DNA of 64,000 nt from Paenibacillus agri (GCF_013359945.1 NZ_JABWCS010000212.1:62001-126000); one strand, 5' to 3'; positions 7,752-16,542 are shown, counted from the stretch's first letter. A program made the numbers and translations. The notes: generated by a model from the sequence alone, not told the origin.

Positions 7752-8504
7752 ATGCATAATAATCGTGTCGCCCTGATTACCGGGGCAAATCAGGGAATCG
7801 GTCTTCAGGTTGCAAAGGAGCTTGTGGCAAACGGCCTCACAGTGCTGGTCGGATCGCGTAATTTCGAGCGAGGTGAGGCTGCAGCCAAGGAGATTGGGCC
7901 GGGTGCCATCGCACTCCAGCTGGACGTGACCGATCAGGCTTCAATCACCGCAGCAGCAGAGCGCATCCGCAAGGAGCTTGGCCGCCTCGATGTGCTCATC
8001 CAAAACGCGGCGATTTCAAATACAGGAATGGGCTCCATGTCCGCCCAGGAGTACGCTAAATTAACCCTTCCGAGCAACGTATCCCTAGATGAAGTACGTG
8101 CAGTGTGGGAAACCAACGTGTTCGGCGTCCTTGCTGTTTACCAGGCGATGGTACCGCTTCTGCGCGAGGCGCCGCAAGCAAGCATAGTCAATGTATCAAG
8201 CGGCGTGGGCTCGCTGACGAGTAACGCGGATCCGTCCTATGCCTTCCGTTCGTACTTCCGCCCCGGCTATCCTGCTTCCAAGACGGCTCTCAACGCTATG
8301 ACGCTCGCCATGGCGATCGAGCTGGAGTCGACTGGAATCAAGGTCAACGCAGTCTCTCCGGGCTTCACCAAGACGGCACTCAATGCAGAGGGTACGCAGA
8401 CTGTCGAGGAGGGTGCTTCCGAGGTCGTGCGTGTTGCGCTGCTCGGGCCGGACGGGCCAACAGGCACGTTCATGAGTGCAACATTTGGAACGATTCCGTG
8501 GTAA
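7752..8504 (+). CDS. Short-chain dehydrogenase/reductase (SDR)
   Basis: The protein has 250 residues from ATG 7752 (AGAAAGGA upstream); the longer frame from 7632 would run through the operators. It is a classical SDR: the NAD(P) motif TGANQGIG lies near residues 11-18, NAA at the expected place, and a catalytic Ser around VNVSSGVGS. The active-site pair appears as YPASK, matching YxxxK. A C-terminal TGTFMSATFGTIPW is typical of carbonyl-reductase-like SDRs. It is probably repressed by the divergent MarR protein through the three upstream palindromes. The substrate is unknown. Confidence 0.9.
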   Translation: MHNNRVALITGANQGIGLQVAKELVANGLTVLVGSRNFERGEAAAKEIGPGAIALQLDVTDQASITAAAERIRKELGRLDVLIQNAAISNTGMGSMSAQEYAKLTLPSNVSLDEVRAVWETNVFGVLAVYQAMVPLLREAPQASIVNVSSGVGSLTSNADPSYAFRSYFRPGYPASKTALNAMTLAMAIELESTGIKVNAVSPGFTKTALNAEGTQTVEEGASEVVRVALLGPDGPTGTFMSATFGTIPW

Positions 8505-8572
8505 TCAGTAAACCATGATTGTTACATCAAGTGCATTCATGCATAAATACAAGTAATTTGCTTCTGTGTATG

Positions 8573-8616
8573 AAGCACCTGTCTATTAACATCACTTAAT
8601 AGACAGGTGCTTTATT
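8573..8616 (+). terminator. Intrinsic terminator of the SDR gene
   Basis: AAGCACCTGTCTATTAA is followed by a 6-nt loop and its exact complement TTAATAGACAGGTGCTT, then TTATTT. The stem is long and perfect. Confidence 0.85.
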
Positions 8617-8665
8617 TATATTAACGAAATATGCAACTGTTATTAAAATACATATCATGTACAGC

Positions 8666-8683
8666 TTATTGGTTAACCAATAA
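8666..8683. promoter_or_regulatory. 18-bp perfect palindrome, putative operator
   Basis: TTATTGGTTAACCAATAA is a perfect palindrome in the gap between the SDR terminator and hcp. It has the look of a TetR- or GntR-type operator. It lies over 200 bp upstream of hcp and right next to an SDR remnant, so it may be the orphaned operator or 3' coding sequence of the lost gene. Confidence 0.4.
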
Positions 8684-8829
8684 ACGCGCCGGAGGAAGGG
8701 ACGGCCACTGCTATTCATCTAGCAAAACTCAATGATAAAGGGTCAACAGGCGGTTTTTTGATGATAAGAGTAAGGATGAGTGGACCTCCAAAATGTACAA
8801 AAAAAGCTTGGATTTCCTGTGTGTGTAAT
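8684..8829 (+). pseudogene. Frameshifted C-terminal remnant of a second SDR
   Basis: From 8686 the frame reads APEEGTATAIHLAKLND and then GSTGGF, the usual C-terminal tail of carbonyl-reductase-like SDRs. A run of six T (8754-8759) breaks the frame. After a one-base shift it continues FDDKSKDEW and ends at TAA near 8829. The Rossmann fold and catalytic part are absent. It was probably a tandem SDR paralogue reduced to a stub. Confidence 0.6.
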
Positions 8830-8899
8830 CACAACTTGAGGCCTTGGCGCTCTGGTACGCTGATACGGACGATTGATTATTTATTAGGAGGATAACGAT

Positions 8900-10192
8900 A
8901 TGTTTTGTTATCAGTGTGAACAGACGCCGGACGGCGGATGTACTGTAGTGGGTGTGTGCGGCAAGAACGAGACGATTGCGAGCCTGCAGGACACGATGAT
9001 TTTTGCATTAAAAGGAATTGCCGCCTACGCGACACATGCAAGACAACTGGGATATACCGATCCTGAGGTGGATCGCATCACTCATGAAGCGCTGTATATG
9101 ACCCTGACCAATTCCAACTTTAATGTGCAGGAGCATCTGGAAATGGCGATGAAGGTTGGTAATGCCGCGGTACGAATTATGGATGTGCTGGACCGCGCGC
9201 ATACGGATCGGTTTGGTATCCCGCAGCCGGTTACAGTCAGTCAGAATAAAATTGAAGGCCACTCGATTGTGGTGACCGGGCATAACCTGTATGCTCTCGA
9301 AGAGCTGCTGCGGCAGACAGAAGGCAAGGGAATCAACATTTACACTCACTCTGAAATGCTGCCTGCCCACGGCTATCCGGCACTGAAGAAGTATAGTCAT
9401 CTGAAAGGAAATATCGGTAAAGCCTGGTATGACCAGCGCCGACTGTTCGAGAAGTTTCCGGGCGCGATTCTGGCGACTACGAACTGTGTGTTGCCGATTA
9501 AAGGGACGTATGCAGACCGCTTTTTCTCATATGAAGTAGCAGGGCTGGAAGGTGTGGAGAAAATCAGAGGGGAGGACTTCACCCCGCTGATTGAGCGTGC
9601 GCTGTCACTGCCAGCGGCAGACGTGGAGTCGGATCTTGTGCTTACCACAGGGTACCATCATGAGACGGTGCTGGGGCTTGCGCCTGAGATTATTCAGGCA
9701 GTCAAGGACGGTCATATCCGCCGCTTCTTCGTGATTGCAGGCTGTGATGCACCAGGCAAAGGGGGAGAATATTACCGTGAGCTGGCTACCTCGCTGCCAA
9801 ATGATACGGTTATTCTAACCACGTCTTGCGGTAAGTTCCGCTTCAACGACGTAGATTACGGGACAGTAGGGAATACAGGGATTCCGCGTTATATCGATCT
9901 TGGTCAATGCAATAATTCCGGCTCCACTGTAAAAATCGCACTGGCCCTCGCCGATGCCTTCGGGTGCAGCGTGAACGAGCTTCCGGTCAGTATCGTATTG
10001 TCCTGGTTTGAGCAAAAGGCAGTAGCCATTTTACTAGGTCTGTTCAGTCTCGGCATTCAGGATATCCGCATCGGGCCGAAGCCGCCTGAGTTCATTTCAG
10101 AAGGTGTGCTGGATGTGCTTGTTGAAATGTTTGGGCTGAAGCTGATTACAACTGCCGAGGCAGACATGAACGCGATGCTGGCACTATCGTAA
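8900..10192 (+). CDS. hcp: Hybrid-cluster protein (hydroxylamine/NO reductase)
   Basis: The protein has 430 residues behind an AGGAGG site at 8886. The N-terminus CYQCEQTPDGGC followed by VVGVCGK gives the C-x2-C-x7-C-x5-C ligand set for an Fe-S cluster. Hybrid-cluster ligands are visible as YHHET, AGCDAPGKGGEYY, TTSCGKFRF, LGQCNNSG and SWFEQKA (Glu and Lys). The family reduces hydroxylamine in vitro and acts in nitric oxide detoxification and S-nitrosylation in anaerobic cells. It is shorter than the roughly 550-residue enterobacterial proteins, as is common in Firmicutes. No dedicated Hcr reductase gene is adjacent. A terminator follows. Confidence 0.95.
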   Translation: MFCYQCEQTPDGGCTVVGVCGKNETIASLQDTMIFALKGIAAYATHARQLGYTDPEVDRITHEALYMTLTNSNFNVQEHLEMAMKVGNAAVRIMDVLDRAHTDRFGIPQPVTVSQNKIEGHSIVVTGHNLYALEELLRQTEGKGINIYTHSEMLPAHGYPALKKYSHLKGNIGKAWYDQRRLFEKFPGAILATTNCVLPIKGTYADRFFSYEVAGLEGVEKIRGEDFTPLIERALSLPAADVESDLVLTTGYHHETVLGLAPEIIQAVKDGHIRRFFVIAGCDAPGKGGEYYRELATSLPNDTVILTTSCGKFRFNDVDYGTVGNTGIPRYIDLGQCNNSGSTVKIALALADAFGCSVNELPVSIVLSWFEQKAVAILLGLFSLGIQDIRIGPKPPEFISEGVLDVLVEMFGLKLITTAEADMNAMLALS

Positions 10193-10235
10193 GCGTACGC
10201 CGTCTGTTTGGCAAGGCGAACTAAGGATAGAATAA

Positions 10236-10274
10236 GGAGTTGCTTCGCACTTTAGGGTGCGATGCAGCTCTTTT
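10236..10274 (+). terminator. Intrinsic terminator of hcp
   Basis: GAGTTGCTTCGCAC pairs with GTGCGATGCAGCTC (a few mismatches) around a short loop and is followed by eight T. Confidence 0.8.
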
Positions 10275-10368
10275 TTTTGCGGAAGAAATTCACGATTTCC
10301 ATGACCTGCATGCGGGATGCCGTTATAATAGTAGAAGATTGAAGAGACAGAGGAGCGAGATTATACAC

Positions 10369-10899
10369 ATGACAGAAAAAACAGAGAACAAGACACAATT
10401 TCAACAGGTGCGTGAGTTTCACCTTGGCTTTAACTGCCCGGCCCCTGAGGCGCCGGACAAGCTATCGGACAAGCTTGCGGTTAACCGGGCCTCTTTTATT
10501 ATGGAAGAAGTAATCGAGCTGTTGCATGCTACTGCCGGTAATGACGAGCGCTTTGCCGCCTTTTACGAGGATCTTATGACCCGAGCCGCTGAGTCTTATC
10601 GCAAGCAACTGCAGAAACCCTATCCTGACGACCAGTTGATTGGGCAGATGGATGCGTTCACGGATATTTTGTACTTTGCCAATGGCGGATTCGTAGAAGC
10701 GGGTGTGGAGCCCGAACCGATCTTTAATATCGTCCACGCAGCGAACATGGGCAAAATCTTCCCGGATGGCAAGCCGCATTACAACGAGGTAGGGAAGGTC
10801 ATTAAACCGGATAACTGGGAGCGCGACCATGCACCAGAACCTAAAATCCAGGCTGAGATCAACCGTCAAATTGAGCTGGGTGGCAAACGGTTCGAGTAG
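10369..10899 (+). CDS. MazG/PRA-PH-like all-alpha NTP pyrophosphohydrolase
   Basis: The protein has 176 residues from ATG 10369 (AGAGGAG upstream; the earlier in-frame ATG at 10240 lies in the preceding terminator). The metal-binding pattern of the all-alpha NTP-PPase superfamily is visible: MEEVIELL (an E-E-x-x-E helix) and MDAFTDILYF further on, about 80 residues apart. HisE- and MazG-type enzymes hydrolyse the alpha-beta bond of nucleotides. No his genes are nearby, so a housekeeping or nucleotide-sanitising role is more likely than histidine biosynthesis. It has no membrane segment. It is a monocistronic gene between hcp and a hydrolase. Confidence 0.75.
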   Translation: MTEKTENKTQFQQVREFHLGFNCPAPEAPDKLSDKLAVNRASFIMEEVIELLHATAGNDERFAAFYEDLMTRAAESYRKQLQKPYPDDQLIGQMDAFTDILYFANGGFVEAGVEPEPIFNIVHAANMGKIFPDGKPHYNEVGKVIKPDNWERDHAPEPKIQAEINRQIELGGKRFE

Positions 10900-10990
10900 A
10901 GAATACTTGGATGTAACATTGTGTTAACAACAGCATAGTATGCTTAGTTCCCAAAACAACAATGTATATTTCGTGGGAGGGGGTGTCTGT

Positions 10991-11908
10991 ATGCCACAAG
11001 TCATGAGAGTGCTCAGAAACCGCTGGTTTCAATGGATAGCCGGTATTTTTCTGATTGTGATTATTGCTTTTTCCACAGTATCTTTTCTACTAGTGAACTC
11101 CGTATCTGCTGCTTATACAAAGGGAAGTATCGAGGAGAAATATGCGTTACCCGGAACGTATTCAGTCCAAACGGCGGAGATCAAGGGGAGTAAGGGAGAA
11201 AGGCTGTACAAAGTCTACTACCCGGAGTCCAAGAATACCAGACATCCATTGATTGCGTGGGGTAACGGAACGGGAGCACTGCCCAAACAATATGATGCAT
11301 TGTTCCGCCATCTCGCAGGCTGGGGATTTATCGTCATTGACAGTTACAGCACAACAACCGGAACAGGAAAAGAAATTCTGGCCTCGATTGAATATCTGCT
11401 GGCTGCGAATAATGACCCCAAAAGTCAGTTCTATCACAGGGTTCAGCCCGATCGAATAGGCGCAGCGGGTCATTCCCAAGGCTCCACGGGCGTCATTAAT
11501 GCCCATACGAATTATGAGCGTGGGAAAGTGATCAAAACCGTTGTATCCATCGCGCTTCCGAAGCTGGAATTTTGCGAACCAAAGGATGCTTATGATACAT
11601 CTGCGCTGAAGGTGCCATTTTTAGTGCTGAGCGGCACCCGTGATTTTATCATCTCACCTGCCTCTTCCAACAAGCTGGAGATCAGCAAAGCTAAGCCGGA
11701 TCTTCCGGTAATGATGGCCATGGCTAAAGGGGCTGCGCATACAGCGATTGAACAGGATGGCGGTCAGCATAGAGGTTATCTGACGGCCTGGATGAGATAC
11801 CAGCTGATGAATGATGCAGAGGCCAAGCGCGCTTTTATCGGCAAGGATGCGGAGATTGTCACGAATAGCAATTGGAAGGATGTCACTTCAGCCAATATGC
11901 AGAAATGA
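10991..11908 (+). CDS. Membrane-anchored or secreted alpha/beta hydrolase
   Basis: The protein has 305 residues from ATG 10991, preceded by GGGAGGGGG. An N-terminal hydrophobic segment (about residues 14-38) acts as a signal peptide or anchor. The hydrolase fold shows the nucleophile elbow AGHSQGSTG, an Asp in LSGTRDFI and the catalytic His in GAAHTAI, in order. It resembles the chlorophyllase/cutinase-like branch of serine hydrolases, so an ester substrate is likely but not determined. The last part of this gene is duplicated at 13544-13645. A terminator follows at 11946. Confidence 0.82.
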   Translation: MPQVMRVLRNRWFQWIAGIFLIVIIAFSTVSFLLVNSVSAAYTKGSIEEKYALPGTYSVQTAEIKGSKGERLYKVYYPESKNTRHPLIAWGNGTGALPKQYDALFRHLAGWGFIVIDSYSTTTGTGKEILASIEYLLAANNDPKSQFYHRVQPDRIGAAGHSQGSTGVINAHTNYERGKVIKTVVSIALPKLEFCEPKDAYDTSALKVPFLVLSGTRDFIISPASSNKLEISKAKPDLPVMMAMAKGAAHTAIEQDGGQHRGYLTAWMRYQLMNDAEAKRAFIGKDAEIVTNSNWKDVTSANMQK

Positions 11909-11945
11909 TTCAACTGGGGACGAGAAACAGAGTTATGAAATATAA

Positions 11946-11993
11946 GAACGGAGAGACCTGGTCTGACATGACATAGGTTTCTCCGTTTTTTTG
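11946..11993 (+). terminator. Intrinsic terminator of the hydrolase gene
   Basis: AACGGAGAGACCTGGTC and GACATAGGTTTCTCCGTT form a stem of about 14 bp followed by seven T. It may also serve the converging TetR gene. Confidence 0.75.
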
Positions 11994-12004
11994 TTAATTC
12001 AACG

Positions 12005-12562
12005 CTAGTGATTTGAAATCAAAGATAGATTCTCTTCTAGTAATTTCCCGACTTGTCTGGCTATATGTTCACAATCAGAATTGATTTCATCCATAACAAA
12101 GGATTCCACAATACCTAGAACGGCTGTGCTCAGGAAACGAATCGTCAGGTCTCGATCTTTATTGCTGTCTACATTAGGAATTTCTCCGCCGATTTGTTCC
12201 ATAAGACAATTGAGAAGTTGTTTTCTAAAAGAGACAGTGCTTTCACTTTTAAATAAGGCATAGAAAAAATCTTTCTTTTGTTCAAAGTAATGAAACCAAA
12301 TGATTGTACTTTCTATAAAATCAGTTGCTTTACTTTCGGCGCAAGTCGATTTGAGTTCTCTGATTTGTTCTTGAACGATCACATCTAATAAGTCATTTTT
12401 ATCAGTAAAATGTAAGTAGAAGGTTTTTCTGCTGATATCAGCTTTTTCAGTAAGAGTCTTCACAGTAATACTATCAAATCCATCATGAAGTAGAAGTGTC
12501 AAAAATGTGGATTGAATTGCTTTTCTGGACTTTTTGGTTCTCCGATCTAATTTTTCTTCCAT
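12005..12562 (-). CDS. TetR-family transcriptional regulator
   Basis: The protein has 185 residues from ATG 12562, chosen for the CGGAG site 7-8 bases upstream; a GTG at 12583 gives a 192-residue form. The N-terminal helix-turn-helix reads ITVKTLTEKADISRKTFYLHF, a typical TetR signature near residues 30-55. The C-terminal all-helical ligand domain is divergent. It is transcribed away from a RibD-like reductase 198 bp upstream and probably controls it and itself. The pair looks like a cassette inserted next to the hydrolase gene, since a hydrolase tail copy lies on its other side. The AT-rich base composition differs from the neighbours. Confidence 0.88.
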   Translation of the reverse strand: MEEKLDRRTKKSRKAIQSTFLTLLLHDGFDSITVKTLTEKADISRKTFYLHFTDKNDLLDVIVQEQIRELKSTCAESKATDFIESTIIWFHYFEQKKDFFYALFKSESTVSFRKQLLNCLMEQIGGEIPNVDSNKDRDLTIRFLSTAVLGIVESFVMDEINSDCEHIARQVGKLLEENLSLISNH

Positions 12563-12759
12563 ATCAAGCTCCGTTTCATACACAGTTTAGAATAAATGAG
12601 TATTACTACATGAATTAGTAAATGTGGTAATTGTTTTGTCCATCATTCTATTTTAAATTAAATATACAGGAGAGTATTAATACACACAAGGATCGAAATT
12701 GATTTTTGTGAAAGATACTTATTCTATTATAAAAGCAGTAATGATAAGGAGAGAAAAAT

Positions 12760-13482
12760 ATGAATAGACCTCATGTTATTTGCCACATGATGACATCCTT
12801 GGACGGGAAAATAGACGGGGATTATATGAACACAGAAGAAGCACAATCTTTGTATTTGAAATATGTAGAAATCCAGGAAAGCTATAATCCTAAGGCCTGG
12901 ATGTGCGGCAGGGTGACTATGGAGGGGAATTTTGCCTTTGGAGAAAAGGTGGAATTTAAGGGAGGTATCACCTTAGCAGTACCAAGGACAGATTTCATTG
13001 CTGATGCTCATGCTGAAAGATATGTCATTGCAGTAGATCCTAAAGGGAAATTAAGATGGACTCAAAACACAATACCGACATCGTTTCAGTTAAAAGTGGA
13101 ATCACATATTGTAGTGGTAATCACTGAGGCTGTAGCAGATGAATACTTAACATATTTACGCGATTTAGGGATTTCTTATATTTTTGGCGGTAAAGATCAA
13201 CTGGATTTGCATGAAGTATTAAGAAAGATTAATACCTTATTAGGTGTCCAGGAAATGATGTTGGACGGGGGAGCTTATTTGAACGGTACTTTTCTAAATG
13301 AGGGACTCGTTGATGAATTAAGCTTATTAATTACTCCAACAGCCGATGGGGATACAAGTACACAAGCATTATTTGCCAAACCGGATTCTCTGGTGAAACA
13401 ACCAGCGGCACGATTTACATTAAGAGAAGTTCGGAAATTAGAGTCTAACGGCATATATTTAAATTATGCGATTAATAGATAA
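12760..13482 (+). CDS. RibD C-terminal/dihydrofolate-reductase-like protein
   Basis: The 240-residue protein belongs to the RibD-C/bacterial DHFR-like fold. The N-terminal MTSLDGKIDGDY and later WMCGRVTMEGNF and IFGGKDQLDLHEVL fit the NADPH-binding pattern of that family, and the C-terminal GAYLNGTFLNEGLVDELSLL is typical. The catalytic deaminase domain of full RibD is absent and no riboflavin genes are near, so it is a stand-alone reductase of unknown substrate. AAGGAGAG precedes the start. It is divergent from the TetR gene and followed by a terminator. Confidence 0.82.
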   Translation: MNRPHVICHMMTSLDGKIDGDYMNTEEAQSLYLKYVEIQESYNPKAWMCGRVTMEGNFAFGEKVEFKGGITLAVPRTDFIADAHAERYVIAVDPKGKLRWTQNTIPTSFQLKVESHIVVVITEAVADEYLTYLRDLGISYIFGGKDQLDLHEVLRKINTLLGVQEMMLDGGAYLNGTFLNEGLVDELSLLITPTADGDTSTQALFAKPDSLVKQPAARFTLREVRKLESNGIYLNYAINR

Positions 13483-13498
13483 TATTCATAGCAAGAAT

Positions 13499-13530
13499 CC
13501 ACTTGAGGAGAGACTTAAGTGGTTTTTTTG
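13499..13530 (+). terminator. Intrinsic terminator of the RibD-like gene
   Basis: CCACTTGAG and CTTAAGTGG flank a 6-nt loop and are followed by seven T. Confidence 0.75.
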
Positions 13531-13543
13531 CGTTAGAGTGTAC

Positions 13544-13645
13544 AGCAGATGAATGTTGCAGAGACCAAGCGCGCTTTTGTTGGCAAGGAAGCGGAGATTG
13601 TCATGAGTAGCAATTTGGGAACGGAAAACAAACTATTCAACTAGC
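13544..13645 (+). pseudogene. Duplicated tail of the alpha/beta hydrolase gene
   Basis: About 100 bp match 11807-11917, the last 30 codons plus stop of the hydrolase, with scattered substitutions and one indel. Shared stretches include CCAAGCGCGCTTTT and GCGGAGATTGTCA. The frame is not intact. Together with the real hydrolase it brackets the TetR/RibD-like module, as a partial duplication accompanying an insertion would. Confidence 0.8.
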
Positions 13646-13899
13646 AAGGCAACCCATATAAATATTACATATAGGAGTATCGCTACCGCTAAAGCGCTGA
13701 GTGGAATAATCCAAATTAAATGTGTTTTGAGTGGCCGCGCTATTATTTTCAATCTTTCTCTTTTGGATAGTACACCCTTATTTGCTTTTTTGATAATTTT
13801 GGTAGCTTTTTGTTCATTAATATTAAGAAGATTATCCCATAGTTGATTGTATTGCTCTTGAACCTTATCTTTATCAGGACTTTGTTTTAATAAAACCAT
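13633..13899 (-). CDS. Small membrane protein of unknown function
   Basis: The protein has 88 residues behind GGGAGGG. The N-terminal 60 residues are hydrophilic, helical and basic (KIIKKANKGVLSKRERLKIIARP), and a single C-terminal hydrophobic segment (about 60-86, IIPLSALAVAILLYVIFIW) makes it a tail-anchored protein. I do not recognise the family. Its last codons run into the duplicated hydrolase tail (13633-13645), so its C-terminus was reshaped by that duplication. Confidence 0.55.
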   Translation of the reverse strand: MVLLKQSPDKDKVQEQYNQLWDNLLNINEQKATKIIKKANKGVLSKRERLKIIARPLKTHLIWIIPLSALAVAILLYVIFIWVALLVE

Positions 13900-14064
13900 A
13901 GTACCCTCCCATTATTGAGGCTTCACTCGTGTCGAACCACTGTTGGGGCTATCAGAGACCATTTAATTCTACCAAAAAATTGAAATTACCGGAAGCTTGA
14001 AAAAAATGTTAGTGTAGATGATACTTATTTTGATCCTTATCAATATGAAAGGACGGAAAATCAA

Positions 14065-14364
14065 ATGCTTAAATTAGTTTCCTTTATATTTGAATTACTC
14101 CGGTTATGTATTTTACTTGCTTTGACGCTGTTGGTTTTAGGGGGAGTGGAAAAGGTCATATATCAATGGATATTTGGCCAGCCGCTGTATCATTGGAGTA
14201 TGACATTGGGGAATATGATTTTATTTTTAGTGTTATACCGAAATTATTTTCAATTTAAAGGCTGGTATAAATCAGAGAATAATAAAAAATTGAATAAGGT
14301 CTCGACAAGGAGTTTAACTTTAATCTCAATAGGGCTATTATTAATACCAATTTGGATAGGCTAG
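14065..14364 (+). CDS. Small three-helix membrane protein of unknown function
   Basis: The 99-residue protein has hydrophobic segments near residues 9-28, 47-62 and 81-98, and a short basic loop (KSENNKKLNK). An AAGGACGG site lies upstream. There is no recognised domain or enzymatic motif. It sits between the tail-anchored protein and the DNA alkylation repair gene without overlap. Confidence 0.55.
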   Translation: MLKLVSFIFELLRLCILLALTLLVLGGVEKVIYQWIFGQPLYHWSMTLGNMILFLVLYRNYFQFKGWYKSENNKKLNKVSTRSLTLISIGLLLIPIWIG

Positions 14365-14472
14365 TAGAGTACGGAGAGATTATTATCATAGTATCATAGA
14401 AGATACAGATCTTTTGCGATAATACATTCGGTAAAGCAATAGTAAAAAAGTATTCCATAGGAGTGTTAATCG

Positions 14473-15180
14473 ATGGATTTTGAAATGGTAATGCAGGAGC
14501 TTGAAGACCTGGGCAAAGAACGAACTAAGAAAATTTATCAATCCAATGGCGCACATGAACCGCTTTTTGGTGTGGCTACAGGTCAAATGAAGCCTATTTT
14601 TCGAAAAACAAAAATAAATCAAGCGTTGGCTGAGCAACTTTATGCAACAGGGAACTACGACGCCATGTATTTTGCCGGAATTATTGCCGATCCCAAAGCA
14701 ATGACAGCGGCAGACTTTGAACGTTGGATCGACGGCGCTTATTTTTATATGCTATCCGATTTTGTGGTGGCGGTAACGTTGGCAGAGGCAGATATTGCCC
14801 AAGAAGTGGCTGACAAGTGGATATCAAGCGGCGATGAACTGCGAATGTCTGCGGGCTGGAGCTGCTACTGCTGGCTTTTGGGGAATCGCCCGGACGCTGA
14901 ATTTTCCGAGAGCAAAATTGCCGACATGCTGGACCTTGTTGAAAATACGATCCATGACGCTCCCGAACGCGCAAAATACGCTATGAATAATTTTATCTAC
15001 ACAGTAGGGGTGTCCTATGTGCCTCTTCATGATAAAGCGTTCGAAACGGCTAAAGCGGTAGGTCCGGTTGAAGTTGATCTTGCGAAGAAAAAAAGCAAAG
15101 TTCTTGTCGCATCTGAACGCCTTCAAAAGGCGATAGATAAAGGGGAGCTTGGTTTTAAGCGCAAGCATGTAAGATGTTAA
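14473..15180 (+). CDS. DNA alkylation repair (AlkD-like HEAT) protein
   Basis: The protein has 235 residues and is all-helical in the HEAT-repeat pattern. The start region KKIYQSNGAHEPLFGV and the following MKPIFRKTKIN are characteristic of the DNA_alkylation family, in which bacterial AlkD and AlkC glycosylases wrap DNA with tandem HEAT-like repeats. This branch is more distant than AlkD itself, so base-excision activity is inferred by family only. AGGAGTGTT precedes ATG 14473. The LRR gene follows in the same direction 138 bp downstream. Confidence 0.8.
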   Translation: MDFEMVMQELEDLGKERTKKIYQSNGAHEPLFGVATGQMKPIFRKTKINQALAEQLYATGNYDAMYFAGIIADPKAMTAADFERWIDGAYFYMLSDFVVAVTLAEADIAQEVADKWISSGDELRMSAGWSCYCWLLGNRPDAEFSESKIADMLDLVENTIHDAPERAKYAMNNFIYTVGVSYVPLHDKAFETAKAVGPVEVDLAKKKSKVLVASERLQKAIDKGELGFKRKHVRC

Positions 15181-15318
15181 GTGCGTTATGAATCTCTAAC
15201 CGTTACCGGGACTGAAAACGCAGAAAACATTTGCAATCTATTAATTCGAAACGCAAATAATCCATCTGGCAGTCCTGGCACAGCAGAATGGATCGGAGCC
15301 TGCCCAAGGAGGAACGTT

Positions 15319-16542
15319 ATGAACATTACCGAAGATTTCATTGATGAAAGGTTCAAAGCGTACATTCTGGAAACCTTTTGTGCGAATCGTGAAGGGATTC
15401 TAACTAGCGATGTGGATACCATCGCATCCCTGCAGCTTGCGAATCATAAATTTTCTAGTCTGAAAGGGATTGAACATTTTGTATCTCTGAAAGAGCTGAA
15501 TTGTTCATACAATACCCTGACGGAGCTAGACATTAGCAAAAATATCAACCTTGAGAGGTTGAATTGCGCGGGGAACAAATTAATCCAACTGAATCTCCAT
15601 TGCAATCCTTTGCTCATAGAGCTTAACTGTAACAAAAACGAGATTCATGCCTTGGATTTGACAGGCAATGTGAAGCTGGAGACGCTGGATTGCGGGTTTA
15701 ACCGGATTCGCAATTTGGATGTCAGTCATAACACCAAGTTATCCAAGCTGGACTGTTATTGGAACATCCTGTCGGAATTGCATGTTGATCAGAACACCAG
15801 TCTACATGAGCTTAACTGTGGTTACAATTCCTTGTTTGAGTTGAATATAGGGCAGAACACACAACTCACACATCTCGATTGCGGTAACAATTATTTAATC
15901 AGCTTGAACCTAACGGGCTGCTCGAATTTAGTTGAAATCCGCTGTAATCATAATCATCTCACCCATCTGGATGTGACCGGAATTCCTGCCTTGCAAAGCT
16001 TAAGATGCTTCAATAATCACATAACAGACTTGGATTTGAGTCATAATGCTCATTTAGAGGAGCTCTATTGCTCAGAAAATAAAATCTTGAAGCTGGATAC
16101 CGTCCATAATCCCAAGCTGGAGCGATTGAATTGTTCGAATAATCTCATTACCCAGCCAGACCATACGGTCGGAGGGATTGGGACTTTTAGCTACGATACC
16201 TCACTCACTTGCTATACAGCAACGCTTAGTTATCAGGGGATAGAGCTTCCTGTTCAAGCGAGCATCTCCACCGAAGCCGATATGGAACGGTTGTCGCCCA
16301 TCATTAAGCACGCATGGAAACACTTTGGAGAGTTGAGGGATAAAGCACTTGACTTGATTGCCCAGCTCCATCCCGATGAAGATGTGAATGAGTTAGTGCT
16401 GAGTGGGCTAGAATTTGAAAAAGACAGCACATTTCGCTTGGGCTACGATGCAGGTGATACCCCGGCAGGGCAGCTCTGCATTTACGTGAGTTTTAATGAA
16501 AATCTTGATATAAACAACGATCTTGTCTATGAAACTTATTAA
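15319..16542 (+). CDS. Cytoplasmic leucine-rich-repeat protein
   Basis: The protein has 407 residues from ATG 15319, with AAGGAGG 6 bases upstream; the frame is open from 15181 but without a site there. About 12 tandem repeats of 20-21 residues run from residue 40 to 280, of the form L-x2-L-x-C-x2-N-x-L-x2-L-D-x-S-x-N, with a Cys ladder in most repeats. There is no signal peptide and no cell-wall anchor, unlike internalins. The C-terminal 110 residues form a separate alpha/beta domain ending in a conserved-looking acidic stretch. It resembles domains found with immunity-type proteins, but I cannot name it firmly. Confidence 0.75.
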   Translation: MNITEDFIDERFKAYILETFCANREGILTSDVDTIASLQLANHKFSSLKGIEHFVSLKELNCSYNTLTELDISKNINLERLNCAGNKLIQLNLHCNPLLIELNCNKNEIHALDLTGNVKLETLDCGFNRIRNLDVSHNTKLSKLDCYWNILSELHVDQNTSLHELNCGYNSLFELNIGQNTQLTHLDCGNNYLISLNLTGCSNLVEIRCNHNHLTHLDVTGIPALQSLRCFNNHITDLDLSHNAHLEELYCSENKILKLDTVHNPKLERLNCSNNLITQPDHTVGGIGTFSYDTSLTCYTATLSYQGIELPVQASISTEADMERLSPIIKHAWKHFGELRDKALDLIAQLHPDEDVNELVLSGLEFEKDSTFRLGYDAGDTPAGQLCIYVSFNENLDINNDLVYETY

